40,748 bases of DNA from NCBI RefSeq assembly GCF_001949145.1, contig NW_019091630.1:78126-118873 (forward strand). The letters are read 5' to 3'. This stretch comes from Acanthaster planci (Eukaryota > Echinodermata > Asteroidea > Valvatida > Acanthasteridae). The notes under the pieces were generated by a model. That model was not told the DNA's origin and did no database searches. It saw nothing but the letters and a program-made list of their open reading frames with translations. The position numbers and the translations under genes are program-made. Positions 22,236 through 32,571 of this stretch are shown here, piece after piece (positions within the stretch are counted from its first letter, which is position 1; every line of letters begins with the position of its first letter).

Positions 22236-22283
22236 ATGGCTGTGTAATAGGTCCACCTGAATCGGATTTCAATGATTCTGGAA
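22236..22283 (-). CDS. Module exon B, unit 1
   Basis: 48 bp. The acceptor is TTTGTTCTCTACAG and the donor GTGAGTGTC. It encodes PESLKSDSGGPITQP in phase 1-1. Against exon C, the last ten codons differ at four, and three of those changes are silent, as expected under selection for the peptide. Confidence 0.58.
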
Positions 22284-22429
22284 CTGTAGAGAACAAATGT
22301 CACTTTATACAAACTTCAGAAAAACGTAAGACACTTTGCATCGTCTGTGTAGAAAGAAACTGCATACTTTCAGACTAATTGTGAAAGCTTCAGTCTCTTC
22401 CGGGCTTAGATTCTAAGCATGACACGTAC

Positions 22430-22481
22430 GTGGCTGAGCTGAGCAATGGGTCCACCTGCCTCGGATCTCATTGATTCCGAA
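22430..22481 (-). CDS. Module exon A, unit 1 (frame-incompatible)
   Basis: 52 bp. The acceptor is GGGACTTTTAACAG and the donor GTACGT. The recognisable module SESMRSEAGGPIA is read only with a single leading base, and a five-base insertion (GCTCA or equivalent) sits before the end. Joined in phase 1-1 like its neighbours it hits TGA at once. It is therefore skipped, decayed, or spliced at a different site. Confidence 0.35.
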
Positions 22482-23121
22482 CTGTTAAAAGTCCCAATAA
22501 GGACAAATTAAAATCACTTAAAACAAACCCTTATTTGATAATTGCCACTTTCTGTATCGTAAACGACTACACGCTCAATGATTAATGTTTATGTATTCAA
22601 ATTTTTCTACGTTTTTTATGTTTTCTTTCAGGACTATGTTTGTAATACAGTTGTAGATACGTCTCTGTTTTTTAGAGCTTTTACTTGATAGGGCATACTT
22701 ACTAATCATATCTTTTTCTACCTCAAACGATAATGTATTTCTCGAAATTGAGCCAAGTTTTTACATTGTATCCAACAGTTGGATTTGTCATAAAGCTTCT
22801 GCGCAGGTTGCAATTTTTTTATCACATCGTCCAATCACTTTTTCGCCGGAAAAATGTTGGAGCGCTAGAATGCCAGTAAGGAGATTTGCAGGAGCAACAT
22901 TTTTATGCCACGTGGACAACACTTCTCCAGTATACTTGTGAGCATGCTTTGACATTCATTAGGCAAACCTGTGCTACAAGTAGGCCCTTGCATTTATTTG
23001 GTATTGATTTTCGTCCATTCAAAAGGTCCAAAGATACTGAGACATTTCAAACACTTTCTAATACTCCATATTTCTTTCGAAATGGTCCAATTGTGTCAAA
23101 AAGACCTAATGTGACACTCAC

Positions 23122-23169
23122 GTGGTTGTGCAATGGGGCCACCTGAATCGGATGTCGTTAATTCGTCAG
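23122..23169 (-). CDS. Module exon C, unit 2
   Basis: 48 bp with the same splice sites as unit 1. It encodes DELTTSDSGGPIAQP: one silent change (GAT to GAC) and one Ser-to-Leu change from unit 1. Confidence 0.56.
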
Positions 23170-23296
23170 CTGTTGAAAAATGAAAATCACTCAAATGAAA
23201 CCAACCTCAAAACTACATTTTGTAATAATTTATCAACGAGGACTGCAGAAAATGATAACAGTTCATGGTAGTAATAGCGATGGCTATGACACTCAA

Positions 23297-23344
23297 ATGG
23301 CTGTGTAATAGGTCCACCTGAATCGGATTTCAATGATTCTGGAA
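23297..23344 (-). CDS. Module exon B, unit 2, donor lost
   Basis: The 48-bp exon is identical to exon B of unit 1 (PESLKSDSGGPITQP), but the donor GTGAGT has become TTGAGT. Normal splicing from its 3' side is not expected, so it would be skipped or cause read-through. Confidence 0.42.
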
Positions 23345-23491
23345 CTGTGGAGAACAAATGTCACTTTATACAAAACTTCAGAAAAATGTAAGGCACTTTG
23401 CATCGTCTGTGTAGAAAGAAACTGCATACTTTCAGACTATTTGTGAAAGCTTCAGTCACTTTCGGGCTTAGCTTCTAAGTATAACACGTAC

Positions 23492-23543
23492 GTGGCTGAG
23501 CAGAGCAATGGGTCCACCTGCCTCGGATCTCATTGATTCCGAA
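23492..23543 (-). CDS. Module exon A, unit 2 (frame-incompatible)
   Basis: 52 bp, one base different from unit 1, with the same frame problem and the same GTACGT donor. The defect therefore predates the unit 1/unit 2 duplication. Confidence 0.35.
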
Positions 23544-24177
23544 CTGTTAAAAGTCCCAATTAGGACAAATTAAGATCACTTAAAACAAACACTTATTTGA
23601 TAATTAACATTTTCTGTATCGTAAACGACTATACGCTCAATGATTAATGTTTATGTATTCAACTTTTTCTACGTTTTTTATGTTTTATTTCAGGACTATG
23701 TTTGTAATACAGTTGTAGATACGTCTCTGTCTTTTAGAGCTTTTACCTGATAGGGCATACTTACCAAACATATCTTTTTCTATCACAAACGATCATGTAT
23801 TTCTCAAAATTGAGCCAACTTTTTACATTGTATCCAACAGTTGGATTTGTCATAAAGCTTCTGCGCAGGTTGCGATTTTTTTATCACATCGTCCAATCAT
23901 TTTTTCGCCGGAAAAATGTTGGAGCGCTAGAATGCCAGTAAGGAGATTTGCAGGGGCAACAGTTTTATGCCACGTGGACAACACTTCTCCAGTTTACTTG
24001 TGAGCAGGCTTTGTCATTCATAAGGCAAACCTGTGTTACAATTAGGCCCTTATTTGGTATTGATTTTAATCTGTTCAAAAGGTCCAAAGGTACCTAAATT
24101 TCTCAAGTACGTTTTAATACTCCATATTTCTTTTGAAAAGGTCAAAGTGTGCCAAAAAGTCCTAATATGACACTCAC

Positions 24178-24231
24178 ATGGTTGTGCAATGGGTCCACCT
24201 GAGTCGGAAATGGATGTCTTTGATTCGTCAG
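24178..24231 (-). CDS. Module exon C, unit 3, with in-frame 6-bp gain
   Basis: 54 bp, same acceptor and donor as the other C exons. It encodes DESKTSISDSGGPIAQP. Relative to unit 1 it has one Thr-to-Lys change, three silent changes and a six-base in-frame insertion. Frame-preserving change of this kind supports coding function. Confidence 0.58.
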
Positions 24232-24363
24232 CTGTTGAAAAATGAAAATCGCTCAAATGAAACCAACTTAAAAACTTGACACATTGCAACATTTCATTGA
24301 TATGAACTGGATGCACCCCAAATGATGATAGTTTATGGTAATAGCAATGTTTATGGCTATCAC

Positions 24364-24411
24364 ATTGCTGTGTAATAGGTCCACCTGCATGGGATCTCAT
24401 TGGTTTAGAAA
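24364..24411 (-). CDS. Module exon B, unit 3, diverged
   Basis: 48 bp, acceptor CATTCTCAACAG, weak donor GTGATA. It encodes SKPMRSHAGGPITQQ in phase 1-1. The core GGPIT is kept while the SDS triad is replaced. Confidence 0.48.
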
Positions 24412-24595
24412 CTGTTGAGAATGTGTTTGCTTTTGAAGCTTCTTTTTTGATCGGGCCATTTTATCAATCATATGCTTTTCTACCACAAACGATAATATAT
24501 AAAACCCAGCCGTTTCATTGTGTCTAGGAGAGGGTTATTCATAAAGCTTCTGAGCAGGGCTTTATCTCATCATCCATTCTCTAAAACATCAGTTT

Positions 24596-24906
24596 TTGTT
24601 TGTTGTCTTGGATTTGGAACAACATTACCAATTTCAGCGGTGACTGCCACCAGATTCCGAAATGTCCACTCAATTATTGATGTTATAAATAAAGAAACAA
24701 CATTCTTTGAACAACTCATTTTTACTTTCCATTATTTTCACTAATGTGAAGGTTGGAGTTCGGTCCATCGTTACAATTATGTAAAATAAGCAGCAATTTC
24801 ATACATTTTGAGCTGTGACGTTTGAATGGATTGAGATTTTATTCTCCTGTTTTACGAACCAACAGACTAGACCTGGGTGATGTCATCTTATCAAAGTTGC
24901 CGCTGG
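24596..24906. other. Unit 3 edge to hairpin, no gene seen
   Basis: No splice-bounded frame is visible. The string TTTTACGAACCAACAGAC near 24851 matches the interior of the inverted-repeat element at 1938-2050. Confidence 0.35.
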
Positions 24907-24944
24907 AAGTCACAAGTCAAGCCCGGTAGGTTTACTTGTGACTT
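24907..24944. repeat. Perfect 11-bp inverted repeat, 16-bp loop
   Basis: AAGTCACAAGT (24907-24917) pairs with ACTTGTGACTT (24934-24944). A further TGACTTG follows on the right. Possible hairpin or transposon end; no partner end was found. Confidence 0.5.
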
Positions 24945-25119
24945 GACTTGGCGAGCCAGAAAAAAAGGCAGCTCAGACGCACTACTTTGAGTAGTGTGGT
25001 GAATAAAGGAAACAATAAGGATTTGGGGCGTTTTGGCTCTAATCTCCGAGAATACTTTGAAGAGAAGAAGAACGGTGAAGATAATAAGGATGATAATTTG
25101 CGATGGTTGGAACACTTAC

Positions 25120-25172
25120 TTGGATGTGTAACAGGTTTACCTGCTTCGGATGTACCGTACATTATCCTGGAA
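25120..25172 (-). CDS. Outlying module exon, frame-incompatible
   Basis: 53 bp. The acceptor is TTTTTCGTCAACAG and the donor GTAAGTG. It is a clear relative of the module exons (TTCCAG start, then SEAGKPVTHP), but with two leading bases it meets TAA after two codons. Only a one-base lead keeps it open, as for the A exons. An 86-codon plus-strand frame (24948-25208) also runs through it, so its status is uncertain. Confidence 0.35.
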
Positions 25173-26959
25173 CTGTTGACGAAAAACAAGTTTGATGAAA
25201 AAACTTAAGACACTGTAAACTGCCTGTCTATACCGCAAGCTCACTGAGTAACGAAAACACTTCTTCACAAATTAGTGTGCATAACAGTTTAGGACTGAAT
25301 TGATCGGCCCATTCGACCATTTTTTTTCGACAGAAATATATTCTGTCCCTAGTGAATCGCCCTAATCATTGCATCGGGCAGAATCTGGTTGTCCATCAAG
25401 TTGTCTGTACTGGTTGTGAGTTATTCTTGACGGTAGCCTCTATACTCTGGGTGGTCATTTTTCGCATCTTCTCAAAGCGAACAACAGACCAACTTGCTAC
25501 TTGGAGCATGACCCCTGATTAAAAAATGACATCATCAGATCTTGAAGAACAGTAGTTTTCAGTCGCAGCAAAGATGTTCTTGAGAAAAATCACCATTACG
25601 TATTAGAACTTAGATACTGCTGATTCCGATTTACTTGAAAAACGCTGTATAGGCCTATGTCCTCAAAACAAAAGAAGATAGCAAATAGTTAAGCCTAAGA
25701 GTTAGGGAATGCCAGTTAATTAGTCGCTTTATGTACTGGTAAGACATTTGTCCTCGTCTTTGACCGAGACCAAGACGCCTGGCCAACTGTTGAATCCTCT
25801 CAAGCTTCTGGCGAAGGTGTGAGGATGTCAGGTTTGTAAACTACACTCAAGGATCAGAAGAAGAAACAACTTATATAGAGCAACTGGCAACTGTTCTGAC
25901 TGATTTTCAGGTGTTTAAACGGAGATCACTGATATGAAAATGATCTTCTTTATTACATCTATGACATTAAGGTGTTAACAGAGTGATGAAATGTATGACT
26001 TATCTACGTTTTTATTTTTAACAGGGTAGTAGAGAAACAGTGCTGCTCGATGGAAGCCCTTTGGTCAGCCGTTACTTTGCCGATAGTGTCAGCCAGCTTA
26101 CCGATGAGCATGGATGACGGTTAGACACCAACAACTGCGGCTGGGGCGCAGGTTTTGTCACTGATGAACCACAGACCGACCACTGAACCTTGCTAGCTAG
26201 GATGGCCTTACCACTTCGGGGTGAAATTCAGGCAACTGATTCTTAACATGCGTATACTCTTTGGAAGAATAAATGTATGTGGCGGCTTCTGAGGTACGTC
26301 GGATCTGTTCTGTGGTGATTGGAATACTATACTGAAACTGAATTCAACTCTCCTGAAATCTGGTAAGTGACTCAAATAATCCTTGTGTGCGTGACAAAAA
26401 AATAGAATCATTATTTTGCACGGATTGTTTCCATCAAGGTCCCTCTGCATCATGTTTGCATCTTTCTGGGTTAATGTCCAAGTGAGCACTTCCTTTAGCG
26501 ACACAAGGAAGATGACTGAAACATTTAATAATGTTGTATGTCTTCCCAGATGAACGTAGTTCAAAGCTATATGTTCATAATAAAAACCATAGAAGAATAG
26601 TTATGCACGTCAGATTCATTTGCTGGGTTCAATCTTATTCTGCATATGAACGAAGCAAATTGGTGACAACATAAAACTCATTGCACACTTTTAACAGAAA
26701 CATCGGAAAGAAATTGTTTCATTCTTCATAATCATATAAAGAGGGTCGTAGTCACGTCTTTATTAAAACTCATAATTTGCCCCACTAAAATTACTGAAGT
26801 TACGTGTAGTTGCAAAGCTGACTTTAGATTCGAGTTTCAGGGAATAATTCAATCTGAATCTAAATCGTATCATCAGCAAGACATATATTAGGAAACATAT
26901 ACCAACTTGCTGGTTAGATTAGGTATAAAGCAGCTGAATTTGTCAAGTGATGTGAATGT
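25173..26959. other. Unassigned region with several open, splice-flanked segments
   Basis: Three plus-strand segments are notable. 25334-25522 follows a run of eight T and CGACAG, with 62 codons that include a hydrophobic stretch (LFLTVASILWVVIFRIF). 25735-25835 is G+C-richer and open in both directions. 26025-26186 follows TTTTTATTTTTAACAG and is open except for one internal TGA. Their phases do not chain into one model, so no gene is called. Confidence 0.3.
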
Positions 26960-28340
26960 TATACCATATTCGATGAATTCTGCTCAACACTTGCCGGGAA
27001 CTGGTGGGCTGATTCAGTAACACTACCTGAGAGAATGTTCCAGTCTCTGGTTCTGGCCCATTGCTTCAGTTTATGATGATGTCCCCGAGATAACAAGGTA
27101 TTAGGAGTAACGGAGGCCTCTGGTGGTACATCTACTGAGTTGTCCAGAATATGGAACATTATGGATCGACAAAGTTTTTTCGTTCGAGAGTGGGCCACCA
27201 ATGATTTTCAAAAAGTGATGTGACTGTCCCTGTTGATGTGCTGCGGGTGTAGTGGATAAATCTGACTGCATGCTTTTGGACTCGTTTCACCTGACCAACA
27301 TTTATTTTCAGGTAGGATCCCAACATGAAGAAGCGAACTCTTAACTTGGACAAACCAAGGCCAGTAAGCTGTTTCTCGAATAATTGTGATACAGAACCAA
27401 AGATTTCTTTTGATTCCTCACCTAATCTTCTCGGAATTTTTCCCACCGCATTATAAAAGGTGTTTTGACCAGGACATATCACTGGTAATGGTAACATCAA
27501 GATCCATCAACACTCTTGTAGATCGCGACCACAAGACTGGTAGTTAGTTTGAATTGGCTTCCAGGTTCTTAAGGAAGGAGTGTTACACTTGCTAGGGTTA
27601 CGTTTCATGGGCCATTATGTTGGTAAGACAAGCGTCTGCAAAACAACGAACTTTGGATGACTGGTTCATTGGAAGGTTATTTTTTTATGTAAATCAAGAA
27701 TAGCAATGGCCCCATAATTGAATCTTGGGGGACACTTGACTCCTATTTCTACCATTCAGTTTTTTGGGTACGTCCACTGCGGAATTTCCCAATCCATATA
27801 TGGAGAAGAAGAGTAAGTCCGTAGTGTGGAAGATTCAGTGATTGAAGATTGAAGGGTTTCCACAAATTATAGTAGCCATGGAGATATATGATAGGAACCA
27901 GGTGCTTTAAAAAGAAGGAGATCCTCCTGCTGTTGTTTAGTTCCAGGTTAGGGATATCTTCACTTGGGTCGCTTTGGCGGTTGGGCATAAGGTTTCATGT
28001 ATCTGATTTTGGTAGAAATGCTTCCTGAAAACATCTGTTGAAAATGTCTGCCTTGGAGTTACTGTCACTGCTAAGATTGTTTCTTGAACTCAAGTCTTTA
28101 ATGCCTAGTTTTTCGCTTTTAAGTAGACCGTTGACATGTAATCAGAAGGCCTCTGGATTAGATTGCACGTTTGCCTGAAGATGTTTACTGGTGTGTTTTT
28201 GACAAGCTCTGTAGAGGTTATTCTTCACAGTCTCAAGACGGTTTGAATGTGTCGCAGCTAATAGCCAGTCCAGGTTTGCCTGTTTTTACATTTTGGGCTT
28301 AATCTTAATTGCCTTGGGTGGCTTAACATCCAAAATGGCG
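26960..28340 (-). mobile_element. Decayed LINE of the CR1/Jockey type
   Basis: Minus-strand reading recovers in order: a linker (NNLYRACQKHTSKHLQANVQ, then KADIFNRCFQEAF), reverse-transcriptase blocks, and the usual C-terminal region. The 5' endonuclease and 3' tail were not found. The exact clade cannot be fixed by eye; CR1, L2, Rex1 or Jockey relatives share this architecture. Confidence 0.85.
26960..28340 (-). pseudogene. LINE reverse transcriptase, multiple breaks
   Basis: In intact elements this enzyme copies the element RNA at the nicked target. Recognisable blocks: HYGL....HIWIGKF..GRTQ (27830-27760), VPQDSIMGPLLFLIYI (27735-27688, normally VPQGSILGPLLF), CFADACL (about 27640, where the catalytic FADD has become FADA), NPSKC (about 27595), LDVTITSDMSWSKH (27510-27460), RVQKHAVRFIHYTRS..TVTSLFENHWWPTLE (27270-27190), then MFHILDNSVDVPPEAS and RTRDWNILSGSV. 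Frames change repeatedly and stops intervene. Loss of the second catalytic Asp alone would inactivate it. Confidence 0.88.
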
Positions 28341-31300
28341 ATTCCTCTCTACAAAATCAACTTGCATGATGTAGGAAATGTCACCGTCATCTTTAAAGGT
28401 TGATTAATCACATGATTTCTGGAAGAATAAGTGTAGGAATGTATAATTATCTGAACTGGTGTGCTTAAGGTGTCGGAAAGAGCAGCAAGAATTGTTGGGT
28501 TAACAAACGAAAATGGCGATACCCATGCATGATGGTAAGGCACCCATGTGTCAAGGCAGCACACACGTAAGGGTGAAACATCAAAACAGTAGCAAATAAT
28601 ACACAACAAAGGACAAAATACAAAATACACAAATCATAGTAGTCACACATTGGAAAGCAGGGCTTTACTTGGAACAGATATCGTCACCATATCGTCATTA
28701 AAATAAACAGAAAATATATAAAGAAGACAATAGTGAGACATAAATGCGTGCTAAAGGAAAAAGTATGCCTATGACTGGTGTGCTATATAACAAATATTTG
28801 GTGATTACAGATCATCACCAAAGATTGGAGAGATTATTCATCGGAGAAATGAGACATGATTGAATGTAAACCAAATTATTTCACACGCATAATACTAACA
28901 GCTCAACAACCAGATATCGGCCATGGGCGTCATACTTAGATCGCAGTACATGTACATACACCAGACATGACTACAAAAATATGTAAGTCGTGCGCTTAGC
29001 TGGAGAAGCACACTTTTCCCGTTGTGCAAATAAGCTTCAAATCCTGGAACTTACGGTTCTAACATGCATAGACGGGTCACTAAAGTCCTTACTCACTGTA
29101 TGGAAGCTTCAAAATTAGTCGAAGTTAAATGTTTGAAGGACGATTGGAAGAAAATATTTCCAGGTCTTCACCCTGCCGAGATAAAAAGCAGCCATATTCT
29201 GGGGTTATCACGCATGCGCGAAGCCGTATGCATGAGAAAACACGTAGCTGAAGATGCATCCCCGTAAATTGATCCCCATAGTCATCACTGATAAATCTCT
29301 ATATTTCAAAATTCTTTTACGAATACTCAAAACTCCTACTTCTTTCATTTTCCTTTCAATTTGCAGTGGGTTGTCCAATAACCTTTTGAGAAATTCAGAA
29401 AAGTTGCCATTTGAAAAAAAATACATGTACCCCAGTGTGAAACAGCCAAATGGTGCCAGTTTTTGGACCCGTTCCGTCCAAATTACTCAGAATTGGAAGT
29501 CCCAAGTCAAGGCTAGTCAAGTTCAGTGCATATCTCTTCAATTGCCCAATTGCATGGCTCTCAGGACTCTCGAATATTTACTATTATGTATATTAATGAG
29601 CTCGGTGGGTATATTTTGACAAATTTACGCGGGTGCACCCCTTAGGTCGTGTAGTTGCACTGGCGCACGTGAGCTTGTAGGATTACATTATGTCATGGTA
29701 CAGTGTCGACTGGTACCCGGCATATTAATCCGAAACAGGCAGTTGAAAACATCGGCAATTTCAATTGATCGTCGAGGTGGTAAATGACAACAAATACCTC
29801 TTAGATGTAAATTGACGGAGACGGAAAATTACAATAACTGCGTATTTGGAAATACGTAGAATTAATGTGAAGGCTAACTCACAATTGAACGATTCATATT
29901 TAAAGAACGGCGATTTGAGACAGTGTGGCTCAAGGAAAAATCATATTTAAATTACATATGAATTATTTTGTGTTCAATCCCGTGGCGTTTCTAAATCGTG
30001 TCGACTAATGGCAAATTGTTTTAAGATCTTCAAAGAATGATTATCGAATATCTATTTTTCTAATATCTAATATTTCGAAATATCAAATTGAAAGCAGGAG
30101 ACGTTATGAGGAAAAGATCCTCGTTGAGATATCTTCTAAAGAATAACGAAAAACAAGCAGCAAAATGCATTTGAATAATTTAGCGAGAACGACATAATGG
30201 AAGACACGCAGTGAAGGTCATGATGAGCCCCAACAATGTGACATAAGAAAAAACAATAAATGGCATTAATTAAAAACATTATCGATCACCCATGCTACCT
30301 AGTGCTCACACAGAGACAGGAAACAATGTTTCTACTAACAGGGATACCCGAACAAAAGTGTAGCATTAGCATTCACATAGTGAGAATCCAATGATTTTTT
30401 TCGAAGTTGCTTGATAAATAAATTCACACGTTGTGTGAAGCAGTAGTTTTTTTATTTTATTACCTCACTTCTAGCTCTTTTATTTCTTTGGGTACCAAAT
30501 GCATGTAGTTTAGGGAAAATAGATGGACCTGAGGGATTATAGACGGAACAAAATCAAGTTATCATTATTATCAGTGTTTCAGTGGATAGGAGTATAGGTG
30601 AATTTAAACATGATTAAAGCCCGTAAGGCTCAGCAGTTTAGTGAAGACGCACATAAATAAGAAAATCAAGTGTAATGCAATGAACGATGGGAAGAGCACA
30701 TTTAGTCTTGAGAATCCATGTTTGTAATCCAGAAGGGTCAACCTGCCTGTATATATGCGGCCCGTATTGTGTATTTGCTGTTTCTGCTATTCGTATGTTG
30801 TTTTCAGACGACCAAATGTTTTAGTGAATTCGGTACAGTAAGCTGAATACCCGTCTTTAAGAAGTTAGTCTTAAATTATTTTCTCATTGTATCTTAAATG
30901 CTAAAAGCACGTATATTGTGCATATTACTCGCTTTCTGACAATTGTCTCTTGATCTAACATGGTAATAAAAGCAATTTTTCCTTTCTGCATCGGTGCATG
31001 GTAGCAGTCAGAATGTTGGACCTTTTTTCAACAATTAACACATTTTTAAACAAAGGATATGGGGAAAGAATTGGTTCCCTTTGTTACAAGTCAAGGGATA
31101 TCCCTAAAGGTACCAAGTCATTTTGGCATTATTTGGGAGAATTAAAAATATCTAAAGAAAAAACAGGCATTGCTAAAGATGTTCTCATACATTTTTGTTT
31201 GGAAACCACTTGAAATTCAATATGATTACGATAGTTATGAATACGGCAATGCTCAAAATTTAAAATGACAACAGCGAATTTCAAATTCATTCAGTTTTTC

Positions 31301-32254
31301 TGACATGGTATATCAATCACGTAAATAAAAAGAGCATATTAGTTTGTTTTTTTTTAAATGACATTCCTTCAGTTCCCGGATAATTTTGTGCATGCATTAA
31401 ATACCGTGAACCAGCTTCCTCCAAATGCCAATTACCTGCATATCCCCTGACACATATTAATGAAGATTATTCATGAGTGGATGAAATGAGCGTCATTTGC
31501 CACAACCACAAAACTGGTTCCACCAATGATTTCTCACAAAAGTGGTTCTGTTGAGGTTTCAGCAATGTATATATTTCCAAGTTTGTTTACATTTTTTTCA
31601 AAGTTTGTTTTTAAAAGATTATGCTTTTCCAACTTTGTTTTTACGAGATGTAATTCTACTGGTGCTGATCAGACTCAGAGTTCAATGAACTGGACTACAT
31701 CCAAAATGTCATAAAATTCCTTTCGCCGAAACATTTGCAGCTAGGGAAGCTTACGATACAGCTGATATTAGTGTTTTCAGTTGATAGGAAAGCTAGGATT
31801 TCATAATAACTTGGACCTAGATTAAATTAAAGACGGAGTTCCAATAGCATGACTTTGCACGGTGCACTTGACCCGATGCAGAAAAAAATCTACTGAAACA
31901 AATATTTCTTGGAAAAACTAATTTGGAAAAACCATATCTCGACAAGGTTATGTTTATTCGACAAATTTTCAGTATTGCATCGTTAAAGGAGGAGACTCAA
32001 CATTGAAGGTGAATTCGCAGACTACTGGAGCTGCTCCAATCCGTGAAAAAGGGCTTAACCTCCCCCCCCCCAACTTGCGACGTCCATGACGTTCAGTTTA
32101 TGAAACTCGCCCAGTACAGTGGATAGCTGGAAAAAAACAACTCCGAACCTTTAGAGAAATGAAAGAATGACACGACAATTGCAACTTGAGACTTTATTTA
32201 TTAAACCTGTCTCAAGAAATCGGAAATCGCTCTCTCTTATTCGCGTTGTAGTTT
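28341..32254. other. Long intergenic stretch, no supported gene
   Basis: Open frames of 60-120 codons occur (for example plus 29254-29619 and plus 30998-31213), but none shows a motif, a splice framework or a conserved counterpart in the window. No repeat longer than homopolymers stands out. Confidence 0.4.
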
Positions 32255-32515
32255 GCAAATGAAATCAAAAGACACAGAAAATAGTTTTCAATTTTGACTT
32301 TGCTGCTCCCAGTGTTTCTCAATTTTCTCGGATGTAGAGGAATAATTTATTAGCAAGCATGACACCCTCGCCAAAAACTTGGTTATTTGTTGTCGAGGGT
32401 GGTATAAATACATTGCCCACTGATTGCGACGTGCTTGCTGCACCATTTCACACTTAGGAATTTGTTGTGTGTTACCGATTTGTGACGGGATTTCTCGAGA
32501 TGACATAACGTGGCT
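32255..32515. repeat. Tandem duplication, unit A (without insertion)
   Basis: Aligns with 32572-33050 once the 214-bp element is removed. Matching parts include CAATTTTGACTT / CAATTTGACTT, GTGTTTCTCAA / GTATTTCTCAA and TTGCCCAC(T/C)GATTG. A 72-codon minus-strand frame here (32288-32506) is not kept open in unit B. Confidence 0.75.
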
Positions 32516-32571
32516 TCGTTTATTACAGCATTTAAGGAGGTGAAAATTGTCTTTTATTTCATCATTTGTAT

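Larger units (their letters stand above)
21801..22861 (-). repeat. Tandem unit 1 (1061 bp)
   Basis: This unit aligns end to end with 22862-23923, at roughly 90% or better over most of its length. It carries module exons C, B and A (in plus-strand order). The unit edge is a GCGCT(G/A)GAAT..AGTAAGGAGATTTGCA motif found at the start of all three units. Confidence 0.93.
22862..23923 (-). repeat. Tandem unit 2 (1062 bp)
   Basis: Near-identical to unit 1 in sequence and in the order and spacing of the three module exons (offset 1061-1062 bp). This indicates a recent duplication. Confidence 0.93.
23924..24595 (-). repeat. Tandem unit 3, partial
   Basis: Aligns with units 1 and 2 but lacks about 370 bp between the B exon and the far end, which removes the A-type exon. 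More diverged than units 1 and 2 are from each other, so it is an older copy. Confidence 0.88.
20353..25172 (-). other. Candidate micro-exon gene locus (minus strand)
   Basis: Up to twelve exon-like segments of 37-67 bp lie on the minus strand, nine of them in or beside three tandem ~1.06-kb units. Each is bounded by AG before and, with one exception, GT after it. Six in the array (types B and C) have phase 1-1 with lengths of 48 or 54 bp, so any number can be joined without shifting frame. The encoded module is (P/D)ES..SDSGGPI(A/T)QP. B- and C-type segments differ from each other mainly at third codon positions in the conserved half, and one copy has gained exactly six bases. Promoter, first exon and signal peptide were not found, and function is unknown. 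The low-complexity Ser/Gly/Pro module suggests an extended, possibly secreted repeat protein, but that is inference. Confidence 0.55.

Noticed and set aside
21825-23146. Paired 86-codon plus-strand frames in tandem units 1 and 2 (both ending ..TWLCNGAT)
   Set aside because: Differences between the two copies in the shared 3' part change amino acids (Ala/Thr, Ser/Leu, Cys/Arg, Ile/Thr, Met/Val) with no silent changes seen, and unit 3 carries deletions. This is not the pattern of a conserved protein; the frames are passengers of the duplication.
22061-24411. SDSGGPI resembles the GDSGGP active-site motif of trypsin-like proteases
   Set aside because: The motif sits in repeated 16-residue micro-exons with no His or Asp blocks, no cysteines and no room for a protease fold, so the resemblance is taken as coincidence.
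24948-25208. 86-codon plus-strand frame with a charged middle
   Set aside because: It overlaps the antisense module exon at 25120-25172, has no splice or promoter support and no recognised motif; an equally open minus frame covers much of it.
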